From Parelaphostrongylus tenuis (lineage: Eukaryota; Nematoda; Chromadorea; Rhabditida; Metastrongylidae), in contig JAHQIW010001372.1 in assembly GCA_019055375.1 (NCBI GenBank), positions 124,001 to 188,000 of the forward strand: 64,000 bases of DNA. The letters run 5' to 3'. Positions 12,006 through 25,800 of this stretch are shown here, piece after piece; position 1 is the first letter of the stretch, and each line of letters begins with the position of its first letter. Under the pieces are notes generated by a model. It saw only the letters and a list, made by a program, of their open reading frames with translations, was not told where the DNA came from and did no database searches. The position numbers and the translations under genes are program-made.

Positions 12006-12654
12006 ACTTGAGGAAACCGAGAAGCACAGCGGATAGCTGTTCAACATCTCAAGGTATTTCACACTCACAACGCGTATAATAAAGTGAATAACAGAATTTG
12101 TGTAACGAGGAACACCATCACTGTATATAAAATTACGCCAGCATGCATATAATGTCATTCATGCATATTGAAGGGTTACTTTAAAGTCTTGCCGACATGA
12201 AGCACGTCATAACGTGGATCCTCCGTGTCAGAGGACCAAAACTATCTCCTTCTCCCCCTCACGACATGACTATCAATAAGTAGCACGTTTGAGTGGAATA
12301 AAACGGCATTCATATTGATAGCGACCTTCTGCTAAATCCTAGTTTTGCTAACTCGTCTTTTCAGAAAGAACCAGTAAAACAGACATGACGCAATGTTAAT
12401 ATCAGCTGCTGCCATTGTCTTCGAAGGGTGACGTTTGAGCTTCCTCGTCTCTTACAGAACCGTTGAGTTAGGCGTAAGAGTACCATGCTGGTCACGTGGG
12501 ATGACGTTTTGTTATGCATTAATTATTATAATCGAGATTTATGAAGGTCAAATTTCGAGAAACATTTGATTTCCTCAATTGAAATGAATCTGCATATAGA
12601 AAGTTCATTTGCGATTGTTTTGCTCTAATTCCTTCATATTCAACTGTATTTTTG

Positions 12655-13190
12655 TGACATTGCTTGAAACAATACAAAGGCATGCTTTGAGCCATTTGCG
12701 AGGTCTGTTATGACACTTGTAAAATGCTAGACATGTCTTTCGGCCTTTCAACTTCATTAGTAGAGCGGTACCTTTCGTTTAAGTCAGTTCTCTTCTAAGG
12801 GGTATAGCTCATGCATATAAAGGTTTTAACGACGAAGATGTTACACTGCGTGGAAAAAGTGAAAATATCACTTCACACTGCAGCGTCAACAAATCATTAC
12901 ATGTCCAATGACAAGATCACCCGACACCATAGTGATTAATAGTCGAGTACTCATGGCTGGTAAATTTGATAACACCTTCATAATCAAGCCCTTTTTTTTT
13001 CGAGATTTCGTTTGAAACAATATTATCTGGTAACATATTTTAATCTTTTCATGAGACCTGCTATGGCACTTACGAAGTGTTAGACGAGTGTTTTCGGCCT
13101 TCGAGCCTCAGTGTGTGGCATTTTATAAGTGCCATAACAGACCTCATGAGAGGCTTAAAATAAGTTATCAAATTATATTGCCTTACTCTA
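12655..13190. repeat. Foldback element with inverted arms, plus solo arm
   Basis: The arm at about 13025-13085 (TTCATGAGACCTGCTATGGC) is inverted at about 13110-13190 (GCCATAACAGACCTCATGAG), forming an imperfect hairpin about 170 bp long. A third, same-direction arm is at about 12655-12770 (GAGGTCTGTTATGACACTTG). It is a non-autonomous foldback or MITE type and lies between the two cyclase genes. Confidence 0.65.
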
Positions 13191-13379
13191 TCTAGTCAAC
13201 ATGCACAATGCAGAATCTCATCAAGCACTTAATTCGTCCTTCGGCGCTTTGTGGGACAAATTCTTCGGACCTATTTGGAAGGTCGCTCATTTGTTTCATT
13301 GCTTTAATAAGACTGATGTGCAGCAAGGTCCTCAATAAGATAATGAAAAGCCTTTTTTGATTCAAAGTCGAAAGAATGG

Positions 13380-13535
13380 TACTTTGATCAGATCCGAAAC
13401 ATGGCGGACAGATGGCAGAATGTCGTAGAATACGATGGTCTATGTTTTGAAGAATAGCTCGTATTGCTCTTGTTTCAAATTCATGCCTAAATTTTCAATT
13501 TTTGTAAGTGCCACGGAACCTTCTTCCCAACCTGA
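13380..13535 (+). pseudogene. mariner transposase C-terminal remnant
   Basis: Reads RNMADRWQNVVEYDGLYFEE then stop, the C-terminus of mariner transposases, followed by the terminal sequence GTGCCACGGAACCTTCTTCC that matches the ends of related copies at 51035 and 48421. The rest of the element is missing. It lies 3' of the gene B stop codon. Confidence 0.75.
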
Positions 13536-13858
13536 TATATATTGTCTTTAGCAAATCTCAATCACCAATATAATAGAATAACAAAACAGCTCAACTCAAA
13601 TATAATTACATTGTGCAAGAATGAAGGCATATGTTGGCCTCAGTGCACATAAGCAGGTGTATGTGATCGTTTTTCAAATGTAATCCTCAAATCAGGTAGC
13701 ATAGTGATAGTACAGTGAAAATTGCATTGGAAACACATATTCAAAAAGGAGTCTATATCTGCAGCGAACAAAATAATGAAAGCGAACTATCTACAGGTAA
13801 CTTTCACTGCTTAATTCCTATCCATTACGTCGAACGGTCGACTAGTGAACTACAGAGC

Positions 13859-16800
13859 CTATTTTGAAGAATTATGATCTCCGTGAGTTTGCCCCAGAAG
13901 CCAAAATGTCTCCATCACGCCTTTACCCTAAACGAATACACTACGATATCAAAACCAAGAAACAAATTGAGAAACTTTTGCAGATTGAACGAACAAGTAA
14001 AGAACGATGTCTAAGAGGTTTGCACGGTGCTCATAAGCATCGATCATTTGAAATACAAAAGCATCTGTCTCTAAATGCACAGACGTTTTTTCGTCTCTGT
14101 TTGCTACCTGATCATTATTTTAAAAAATTTAGAACAGCAAGTGAGCTCACCTTCACCATCACCTCTCCTCTCGATATGACCTCGAATCCTCCAACTAAAT
14201 CCACCAAATTCTTTGAATCTGGTGACAACTGGATCATCCCGGCTGAAAAGAGACAATCAACAAATTTACATGGGCGGCATTTGGATAATTAACCATGCCA
14301 TTCTTATAATTCTGTCTTTTTTATCTTTCTTTCATACAAAAACTTAATAATTGAGAGTTTCCATGTTTTCATCTGGCAATGGAAAGTGTTGGCATAAAAG
14401 TGTTGTAGGCCCCAACAAAGATTTATGGGAGTGCACTTTACATTACGACCAGCTTTCACCTATATTGAGTTGAGGAACAGTGCAATTGTCTTGTATAGGA
14501 AACGTTATAAGGAACGGAAAAGAGATTTTATAATATGGAGTGCGTTAGGCGAAAATTCTGTAAATTGAGTCATCCTAACAGAACGAATGAAGATGAAAGC
14601 GCATAGCAAGAAAAAAAGCTCTATAATGTAAAAGGTAAGCTACTTTATGAAGCAGGAATAGACTTTTGCGAGATGTTTCATTTATAAGTTATAATTAAAA
14701 ATGCTTGTTTAAGAAAACGATGTTAATGAAAGAGGGGAAAACAGGACGTTTCCCGTTGCTTTCCATTCTGCTGGCCGTGTTGACGGTGTCGCCGAACAGG
14801 CAATATCGCGGCATAGTTAAGCCTACGACTCCTGCCACAACGGAACCTAGAAAGGTTGATAAAAGCCATTACATTATACCGTATCATAGCAACACTCTTA
14901 AATAAAAATACTCAGCTAATAAACAGCACAACTGCATTCTCTATCCTATGCCAGTAATTGATTTTTGGGCAACTCACTGAGTCGAACAAAACTCACTGAG
15001 AGCTCCAAATCAATAACTCATGATCATCATAAAATATTACAGAAAACAGGCCAGTAATTACCCTCGTGTATGGACGAAAACCTTCGAAATTATGCAATGG
15101 TTCACAATTTTTAGCGGTGGGTACCCAAACAACATTAGCAATCATCTTAAAAGTTGACGGTTGAAGCGAAGCAGGTGATGATGGAACAAAACTTTCACAA
15201 ACCCTACTTCTCGTCACAGCTTTTCTCTATTGCTATATGCCATGTCCACTGCTAGAAGCTGCGAATATCTGTTGAAGTGCTTTCTTTTCCAATAAGTCAA
15301 AGAAAAAAGCAGTTTTTCTCACGTATTTCGTTGAACACGCATCTATAGTTATTAGCAACTATTCACCCAACAAGTTTCTGATTTATCGCATTACTGTATG
15401 CTCTCATATTATGTCACGACTTTCACCTTTTCGCTTTGCTTCACGATGTAAGTCTCAGTTTTTCAGCTTCCCAGTCATATAAGCCATATTATACACTGTC
15501 GCTGGTCATGTTGTTCATTACTCTTCTCAATATGACTGATGCGCCAAGGTCACCCTCATCTTTTGTAATACATAATTAACAAGTGTTGCAAATCAGTTTC
15601 GATGATTGAATATGAACTTCGTAATATGCTTGAACTTTGCCATAGGGACCAAGAATAAGAACAATCCCACATCAGTATAGATGGTGTAGCTGAAGTCAGT
15701 CTTTTTTGATTGTTGAATTCTGTGTTCGTACACAGACTTCGTCAGCGACGTATAGCTTTGAATCTTCCTATACTCCACCCGTTTGCAATTGTATTCACGG
15801 CCCTACATCAATTTTTGAATCTATAACAACAACCTGTCCCATTTCGACTCTACCATAGCTTCCGTGACCAACGATGCTTATTAACATTGTTTCCTTATGC
15901 CACTTTAGCACTGTTACGGAAAATATTTAATTTTGCTAGTGTTCCTCGCTGCTTGCTCTACCATCTCTACTTATTACGTTATAGTCAATACTTCACACTT
16001 AGGTCCTTTATATCGTCATATATTTTTACTCATCTTCACTGTGCAAGCCTCAGTACTTACAGTTTCCTTCTTACGCCTCCTTCTTGAACGACGTAGAAGA
16101 CTGGTCGATCACGTCTCTTTTCAATTTCGAGGATAGCCTGGCTGTCGCGTTCAATAGGGCGTTCGGTGTCGACTGCTGGAGAGTGTTAGGAGATGAGGAT
16201 CGGGCCCACGCGCGCCGCGATGAGCGACACAACCACTCGGCTACGGCGCCGTTCATCGCCAAAGACGATATATCATGTGCTATTGTCGTCAAACCCTTTC
16301 GAGGAGATTTTTACAGCATAAGACTGGAGATGACTTGCATATTGGAAATAGTCGTCATATCAGCGTGCATAAATGGCTAGTAATGAAGGTTTTTCATTCG
16401 CAACTTTCGTCATGACAACAACGAAAACATCATCTAGCAAATCGCATAGCAAGGGGAGTATTTCATTTTAAGCTAGACGAATATTTGGTACTCCAGCTGA
16501 TTGAAAAGACGGTATTTCACTGAACCAACCAAAATAATATTAGGAGGATTAAGATGAAGCATCGGTTATTGATTGTCAACGTTAACCCTTTCGGGAACGT
16601 GAACCCACGGCCTTACCATCTCTAAGTGACAAATGTGAACGGTCTGCTCCACTTCCCCGCATTTCTGACCTCCATCGTAATGCGTCTAACAGTGGTAAGC
16701 CGTTGAGTTTAACAATATCACGCTGACGGTTAGAGATTCAGAGGCGCTTTTCGTAAATGTCGTCCACTGTTGCCATTATACGAAGTTAAATTCTACCTGT

Positions 16801-19800
16801 GTGCACTCCGATCCTGAGGTTGATTTTTTCGTTTGGTAAATGTGGTATGATGAAAGACGTGAGACTGCTCAGGAACTCAAGCGACATGCTGCAGATCTCC
16901 TTAATGTGCTCGTTGCCATTTCGGTGAGGTAATCCACTTACGCAAAGATATGCGTCTCCTATTGTTTCCACCTGTACACAGATACAAAAGAAGCGTTTAT
17001 TTACAAGCAATAGAAAAATTACAGACGTTCTTACCTTGTATACGTCATGTGCATCGATTATGTTGTCGAAAATTGTATACAGACCATTGAGCAAGCTAAT
17101 AACCTTGAAAAAAAAGATATAAATTGAAACCACAATAGTCTCTTTTTTGAATCAACCAAGCCTCTCATAATAAGGCGAAAAGTATTCGAACGCACTAGCT
17201 AAAAGTATGATGACTGGATTTAAACTTTCAGAATTAGACTATTTAAGATCTCATTTATTTGTAAATCCTAATAATCTTCAAATGTGCCAAAAGTAGTCTC
17301 TGATCTGATAGTATTTTTTGATAGGAAAAGTATTTGTTTTCAAAGTTATGAATTTCGTCAACTGCATATTGGCGATCTGAAAACAATTATTCCCTCTTTG
17401 CCCCAGCATTAGTAGCGCGTAGCCAATTACTACGACGTCACCATATAGATAGTCACCTATTCATGCGAATTTTTGGAAGGCTGTGTTTTGTAATTAGGTC
17501 AGTCGAGTGACAGTAGCCTTGGGGCCTTCGGTTCCCTTCTGGGTGAACTTTCGTGCTGGGGAGATACCAGTCGAATCGAAATTTTATTGCGTTTGCACCT
17601 TTCCTGGAGATGAATCGTTCTAGTCTGTCATTTTCGGCAGGTCGGAATCTTCAAGGTAACATTTGCGGTTCAAAATAAACTCTGTTAATTGATTTAGAAT
17701 TCAATAAAACCTATTTATTTCATTTACGAGGAACAAATATATTTGCTTCTGCCGCTTGTGTTTGGAGGCGGCAAGATCGCTGAAAGCCGCTAGAGCATTT
17801 AGGAATTTGGCAGTCCATTGACATTAGCATCACTAAGTATCCGTGCGAAAAGTCAGTGTCAACGTTCCAACTGCGCGGTATCACCCGTGTAAACCTGTAT
17901 CAAGAACCCTCGTATCGCCACGCGGATCCCATTACTCTTCCATCGTGATCATTCGATTCTGCTGACGGTTCTCGCTTTGCTCAGCCTACTAGCTCTTTGC
18001 TCTTCAGGAGTTCTTCATCTCTGCTTCAGCCGTATATTGTTAAAACTTATCGCTCATTGCCCACTGCATGTCATTGCTCTAAGAGTTCGCTAATCATGTT
18101 ATTGATTTAACACTTTGTTTACAACCCACCATCTCTCGTCACATTATGTTGTTTTCGTAGTTCATAGCTTAGAACTTCCAGAACCTTAGAATCGCTTTCA
18201 TGGGCAGGCCGTTGTTCATGTAATCAGCTCTCGTGGTTTACCGTACTTAGCCGTCGCAAGATAGTTCACGGTTGTATATAACACTACGGCTCTGGCATGA
18301 ATCACGCATACTTTACTCATTCGGTTGCTATTTTATCTGAATGCTCTGTCTAGTTACACCTTTGCTATTTGAATACTCTGTGCCTTGTACTTCACCTGTA
18401 TGCATCTATGCCATGTGTGCTCTCTCTCTTTCTCTCAGTCAAAACTCTCGACGTTGGTAGGACGAACGTGGCACGTAAGTTTTTGCTCTCGCCGTATCGT
18501 TATTGCGTTCTTACTGCTGTTGTAATATTGCAGTATTATGCATAAAAAGATTCAGTTCCCCAAGCTTTAGGTTGACCCCATGCTTAGTGTATGTAGTCTG
18601 TAAAGCCAGACCTACACTAAAAAAGTCGACGCTGCAGTGAACGGTTATCAAGGTTTATAATCACTCAACGCGTAACGTATTTAAGAACAAAGGCACACGC
18701 AAAATATCCTCTCTTTCTCTTCCTCTCTATCTATCTTTCTCTCTCTGAGCCATCACAATAAGCTCCACTGATGAACTAATCTGAAAATAAGTTTTTGTAA
18801 ATTGTCAAGCGCAGCGAAAAATTTCGCCACCTAAGCCTAACTCAGTGTTTTCATTCAAAAGGCAGTGAGTAGAGTGCTAAAGTTGCTGAAAAAATTTCTG
18901 TCAAACAAAGAGCGCTGTTGAACAAGTGTACACAAAGTCAGTGAGCGGAGTCTGATCTGCGTTAACAGAACTTTGTTTCATCGGAGTAATAGAACTACAA
19001 GAATATTGCTAAAACCCACAACTAATTTGCGCTCATCAAACCGTACAAGAATCGCGATCGACTGCAATCATTTTTTACGGGCAATGTTCCAAAATATGGC
19101 TTTTAAGCAAATGTCATTGCTCCGAAACCTCGCAGACAAAAGATACAAGGAAGTTGGACATCTATAAACTAAATTCCGCTCCGTTTTCACTTACAAATTG
19201 CTGAACAATCAACATCAGAGTACCAACATACTTGCATAGGAGTTCCTTTGGCGGCGATTTTTGTAAATGACACAACATCCGAAAAGAAAACGGTCGCACT
19301 CTCAAAAGTTTCTGGCTCCACAGACTGACCAAGTTTCAGCTTTTTCCGCCACCTGTCTACAACATCTATATTTGCAAAAAAAGAAAACGCTCGCGTAATA
19401 GCATTTGATAAACTGCATAGATTTTAATATGGTTGAGAAAGTTATCGCTAATAACACTTTAACGGGATTCTATTTAACCACACTATGGGTCATAAGGAGC
19501 GCATGTGACGCAGTGGTTAAAGGTGCTCTGCGTCGCACACAAGGTCAATGGTTAAATTCACGCTCATGGCTCATCAAGCTATCCATTCTTCCGGTGTCGA
19601 TAAATTGGTACCAGACAGGCGTCAGTCTTGTCTGAGAGGATGAGCAGCACTATCTCGGTTTAGCGGGAGGCCCCGCGAGTCATTGTGAAGGCCAAATATG
19701 CATTTAATCACCTCAAACGAAGTTGAAGATTGAAGATGAATACATGGCGCATCCTTCAGGGATTGATCAATGCCGAGAGCTTTATCCTGTAGCTTTAATG

Positions 19801-22800
19801 AGTGATAAACCTAGTTTGTTTTCTCAAGCGAAGTCGGTATAAAAACTTCTATTCGACTAAGCTTTCAGCGTGTTTGCTTTCTGCAATATTTAAATAGACA
19901 ATCCACATCAGTACATTCGTGCAGCGCGCATTTTTCGTTGTCTTATCAAGTCGAATCCATTAGAGTAGACACCACTCCAGCAAGGTGTTTTACTTCAGCG
20001 GGTCCCTTCCATGCAAGACGGATCTCGGCATATTGTCATCTGATGATAACTAACACTTTAGCGCATCATCGTTACTGATTTGTATTCTCGGCTGAATATT
20101 TAGTGGAATTGCTCTCTCGGCAAGATGATTGAAGTTGGAGAATCTCACTCTTTCACATAAAAGAAAAGCACAGGCGAAATTCATGCCGTGGTAGTTTCCG
20201 AGAAGTTAGCAGTGGTTTATTCATAACCAGTTATGAGCGATAAAACAGGACTTATCTCGAACTTAAACGCTGAGTGTGCCTCTTTAGCAAGTGTCTTTCA
20301 TGGAACATTCTCTTCTGTTAAGCAGAAGCGAATGGACGTTTTACTGCTGCCTTTATTGGCCATGCGACAATTAGAGGGACTGTAGGTGATGATGACGATA
20401 AAAGTGAAGTTAATAAAGGACGAATCTCCTTTTCTAAACCTCCACAAACTTCAGAAGATTTGGCGCCATGTATTCGTTTTGTGTCGAATTGACTTACGAG
20501 AGATTGAATGAGAAGCCAAATGATGGAAAAGTTTGTTGGTACTGATTAGTGTGATATTTTTTAAAGGATTTGTAAGATAGGATATGTAGTGTAACATATT
20601 TTCGTCAGATTTCTTAGACAACTTTCGGGAAAGTTTATCTAAGTGCAAATTAACAACAATAGTGGACTTTCAACCTCAAAAGTATCAATAGAAGAAAGAG
20701 AAATGTAGAAAGTTTGGAGAGGTTGCTCAACAGCAAATTACTAGGTCGTTCCATAAGTCTTGACACCAGAGCAATAAACACCAGATTTACTAACTAGAAA
20801 ATTTAGAAATTAATGATTTTATCACCGTTCAATTGCACATTTCCTTTAGAGAATTTTGTTATATAAAGCCTATACTTACGTGAAGATGAAGCTGCCTTGG
20901 GAACAAATTCGTTTGCTACCCATGCACGAATGTCGCATGGGGGAAAATGTTAGTGAAGTGGCACGCAAGATTAACTAATTTGGAGCGATGATACAGCTGT
21001 AGAAAGACGGAAAAATGGTTTGCGAAGTTCAAAGCTGAAGAGAACTGTCTAGAAGTCAGTCGGGCTTGGACCGTCCACAGGATGTTCCAATACTCTTGCG
21101 CGCCGCTTCATTGGCGTTTTCGCGTACGCGCCATTCGTGCATGAGTAGCAAGGGAGTTTGTTCTCACGACAACTCCATCTGAGAGGAAGTATAAACAAGT
21201 AATATACCACAATGTTCGCAAAAAAATGCGAGATTGAACGATGTTGAAATAATGCAACTGTAACTATGAACGATGTTGAAATAATGCAACTGTAACTACT
21301 TCTGGTTGATAAATTTGGTGTTTACTGCTCTAGTGTCAAAATTATATAACGATCCAATGAAATAATAATCATACTGTAGCCTTCATACTCTATTGCATAC
21401 CTAGGTAGCATTCTGCAGAGTAGAATATCGCTTCTCTTTTTTTCATCCACTAATTCTTTCGTTCTCTCTGCGACCTCTTCCTCTAGCGTCGAGGCATACC
21501 GTTCGAGCATATTTAAGACGTAGTCCATCAGATTCGTAGATCTTAACTACGTCCTTCAGCATATACAATGTTTCCATCGACTTCTACAGTAGAATAATCA
21601 AAAGGAATTCAGCGGCATATCAAGTCTTATTCGAAGGTGATCAAATATCTGTACAATGTTTCTATTACATAAGCAAAATTTGTATATCTCTATTTCATAA
21701 GTAAATTGTATCTAAGTTAATATCGTAACAATTTCTCTAGAGTACCCAGAATTTCTTCATTGTTGTCCAGTCCGCTAGTTCAAAACATTACCTGTCTGTG
21801 TTCATATCCTTCATGAGCGATTTCACTGTGCTAATTGTAGGCCTATCAGATGGACGTTCCGCCCAGCAGTCGCGAATCAGATGAAACTAGAATGGCTTTC
21901 ATAAGCAGTTTCGACAACGGGTATCAATCTTTTTGAAGTGAGATCAGATGTTCACTGGGACTTGTTGACTTACCTTTATACCTAATGATAAGCACATACA
22001 TTCAAAACGGCTTCTTTTTTGAGTTTTATAAATAAAGAGATAAAGTTATGTTACAATCTTCACTTTGAAAACGGTCTCCTTTATCATTGCCAGTGTCAAA
22101 TGATTTGATCAAAAATGTTGCAGAATCAATGACCACGACAATGGCCAAAAATCAAACAGGATCGATTCAATGAGTGGAAGATGGAAATTTGATTTCAAAA
22201 GAAATGTGCGAGAAGTCAATTTCAAAAATACCGAATTCAAAACGAAATTACCTCTTCCATCAAATTTCTCCCAATTAACATTAAAAAGTATATTGAACCA
22301 AAGTGACATCGTTCCAGTGTTAAATCAAAAATTGATGAGTTCCTAAGTGAACATAATGGCCTGCATTTTCGAAGAAACACCATAGTGAAGGACACTTTGG
22401 ACACAATATACGAAACGCTTATATCCTACACATTCATTTTATGAAACCGCGAACAGCCACATTCTACCACTTTGTGCACGACAGGCTCACTGTGCCAGCC
22501 CTCTCCCGACGCCCGCGAGGCGGCGACCAGTCCGTTGGTGTCGATTAGTCTGATGGCTCTCCTAATACGTAACCTAATTATCATAGCAAATAAGTACTTT
22601 GTGTTGTCACATAGATGACTACTTCTTGACTCGAAACGTAGTTCCATAACGGAACAATTGCACACGTTCCGCAAACTCATTGCACCCATCTCCACAAAAA
22701 TTTCTTCTAAAACCTCGCACACTGTAGAAAATTTGCTCTTGAATCTGAATTTCTCAAATTGTCAAAAAAAAGTACAAAAAAATTAGATATGCGAAGTTGC

Positions 22801-25800
22801 CGCATGGATCTATCTGACAACAAAAATTAGTAAAATAGTAGGTAATAGAGAAATTTTTTTGGCTATAATAATTACGCTGAAGAAAAAGTTTCTTTTTGAT
22901 TGCCTGCATCACTGACCACTTTGCACTACGGACTGTTCCTCAGGCGTGGCAAAGCCGGATTAGTAACGTGAGTCTGTCGTAATCAAAGTGTTGAATGCGT
23001 TTTTGTAAAACACTTTAGAGCCGTAAGCTGAATTTTGGGTTACTCAACTAGACCGCCTCACCATGCACCTGCTCGGACCCTGCAAGACCTTCGCCATGTC
23101 GAAAAGCCTGTGAAGAACCTAACCAAAAATGAAAACTCGATCTTATTACCCTCCCAAATCGTATTTCCAGAAAAGAAGCACTTTGCTAGAACTAGAAAAC
23201 ATTACACTATCAGATGATTAGTAGTAGTAGAGAGAGAGCTCTGTCCGGTGAGGTTTAAAGCATAAATCAAAAGACCAGGGGAGATCAAAAGATCGAAAGA
23301 GGATTTTGAAAAGGAGACACATTCTTGAGTTCTTTGAAGCTTGTGCTATGGTTTGAGTACTAGCACCCTGAGAAACGAGTTTTGTCCAGCGAATTATGAA
23401 CGAGATAAGAGTAAAAAAACACGTGGATTTATGAAATATGATATTATTTTAAATGTTACAACGTCATAAAGGGATGTATTGAAAACAGGCAACACGGAGG
23501 CATAGCCTCAAGTCTCAGCTTTCGGATGGTTGCTAACACTTCTATAAAAAGTTCTTCTACAGCGAATGGAACCAATTTTTAATTTGCTTTTTCCTAATCA
23601 AAAAGAATCAGAATTTTTATTGCTTTACAACACTGCATTTAATATTGCATTTCGACACGGCACGCATTCTTGGCACCGGTTTGTGGATGAACTTCGCAAC
23701 ATTGCTGTCAAGCTATCGTACTTATAGCCTTTCGATAGCTTGAATTTCAGAATTTTGAACGGTGTACTATAAATTCAAATGGCTTTGGTATTGCGCCGTA
23801 CCACAAAAAAATTTTGTTTCACACTCAAGCATTTTTCGCTGGAGGGTACTTTTCCTTCGAAAATTTAATAATCATCCGATGGCTCAAACCTCGGCGATTT
23901 CAATGGTAGGCTCCGTTTTCTAAAAACACTTTTATTTTATTGTAACACTGAAATTAATAAGACATTCAACACGCGGCCTTAGTGAATTGCGCTGAACGAT
24001 CAACGCGAAGCAAGCCCTGCTTCTTATCTTTTGGCTGTGATTACGAGTTAAGAAGTGTTTTTCAAGAACCAAGATTACCGCTGGAATTGTTGAAATTTGT
24101 GCTATCGAATGCTCAACAAAATTCTAACAGAAAAGCTTTTCCCAGAGAAGAATGTATAAGTGTTATTTGTAATCAAATGTTATTTCCACTGTTACATTGC
24201 AATAAAGAAGCCGTCTGAGAACTGGAGTACACCATTCAAGTTCTCGAGATAAGCTAACGAATAATTATTGAAGCATCGAAAAAGAGCAGGAAGTGCGTTT
24301 TACAAGGGGCTGAAAATGGGCGCGAATGGGGAAAAAGTACCCAATCGCGAAAGTGCGCTTGGATCCTGAAAACGTCTTTTCGGTAAGTTGTAGCAGCGAA
24401 AATGAATTGAGTTTCAGTTGGCCGCTTTTTCGCTTAACAGAGCTTTTTTCTTAAAGCTTTTAGCAACCATTGGTAGATCAAAAAACTGGGATTTTGATGC
24501 CAAGCCCTTTCTGAGGAAGCTTTAGTGCACCGCAGCAGTGAAGGTGTCAAATAATCACTAAGCCATAGTTTAAGCGTGCCACTGCAGGACGTAATTTCTA
24601 AACCTGAGCACTCTGAACCTAAGATTGTGAGGCGCTATCTATTTCTCTCTTCTAGCGTTCGAGAGTCTATGAAGACTAAACTCAGCTTCAGAATTGCCTG
24701 AATTAAATCTCCGTTTATCAACTATCCAGTGACTACCGGAGCGGCTAGAAAATAACGGTAAGGTCTTATCACTATAGGGTTAATGAATGGATTGTGACAA
24801 TGTAATTGCATCCAAAAATGATTGCCAGGTATTAAGTCAACTGATTTTAAAAAGATTGCGGTTCTTTTACTTTTAGTTTTAGATTACCCGTCATCATGTC
24901 TGCTATGCAGATTGCACTACATCTTGCACTCGATTCTTTTTATCGATTTCATTGTTCCGAAGTCTTTCGATCATTTTCGCGCTATTCCGCTCTTACTCGA
25001 AGATTTCATCTTTTTCGTGGATTCGTGAGATAGTGTGAATGTCCCAGCTAACCCAGCCAATTGTGTGTAAAGGACAGGTCAATAAGCTTCTAGAAAGTAA
25101 TATACAACGATAAAGAGCCATGCATGAAATATCATCAAGAAGTAGGAGAAGAAAAAAATTTCATTGTCTATGAGCTTTCGTAAACATGTGTGATCGTGCT
25201 AATTTGTATTTTCGACTGCATAAGGAATTAAGTAAGGAGAGAGGAAGGAAGAAAACTTAGAAGTAATTTGAAATCAAAGTGTTGAAAAAAGAGAAATCAA
25301 GGGACTGTTATATTATAACGGAGAGATAAACCATGTTATTCTACTTTCGCATTTTATATCTGAAAAAGCACGAGAATTAAACGCACCAATGATGGATTGA
25401 CTTCTAATTCACCACTGGTGGACAGAGATGGCCGATAAGGTGAGTACCCTCCTCTCTTCACCAAATACAGAATTTCTACAACACAAGGCTAAAAGGTTTT
25501 TATAAAGTATTTTTGAGGATTAGAATATGGGTAGTGAAATAGATTTTTAAAATCTACAAAAATAAACAATAAAGTGCGAAATAAAAAGTCACATCACTTT
25601 CTATCAATTTTGCTTGATTTAGTAAAAGAAATTGTACTGAAACATTAATCGACCGTACTTCGCCTCGCTTGAGAATTTCGAGCAATCTCATCTTTTCTTA
25701 GGCTGCTATGAGCACTATGGAGATCATAGAAACAAAAAATTTCTTCTAAGCCGACATTTTAGCAAAAAGGGTGCTTTGTGGCTTTGAATTAAGATCTATT

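Larger units (their letters stand above)
13859..19352 (-). other. Gene B exons 25-30: guanylate cyclase catalytic domain
   Basis: Exon 25 gives [20 protein letters not shown], exon 26 [13 protein letters not shown] and DVYK, exon 27 [20 protein letters not shown], exon 28 [20 protein letters not shown], exon 29 [14 protein letters not shown], and exon 30 [13 protein letters not shown] followed by eleven more residues and TAG at 13859. Both metal-binding aspartates, the E of VETIGD and the C of RYCLFGD (guanine rather than adenine choice) are intact, so activity is predicted. The short tail after WLLG is normal for nematode receptor cyclases. Confidence 0.95.

Noticed and set aside
11621..12007. 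128-codon minus-strand frame upstream of and through gene A exon 1
   Set aside because: Only the last part before the donor (exon 1) is supported. The upstream part aligns with gene B flank at DNA level but the gene B reading is not open in that frame.
13864..14292. 142-codon open frame on the plus strand
   Set aside because: It is antisense to gene B exons 29 and 30, whose minus-strand reading matches the cyclase C-terminus and has proper splice sites.
22426..22722. 98-codon minus-strand frame in gene B intron 22
   Set aside because: No domain recognised, no fit to the cyclase exon series; may be repeat-derived.
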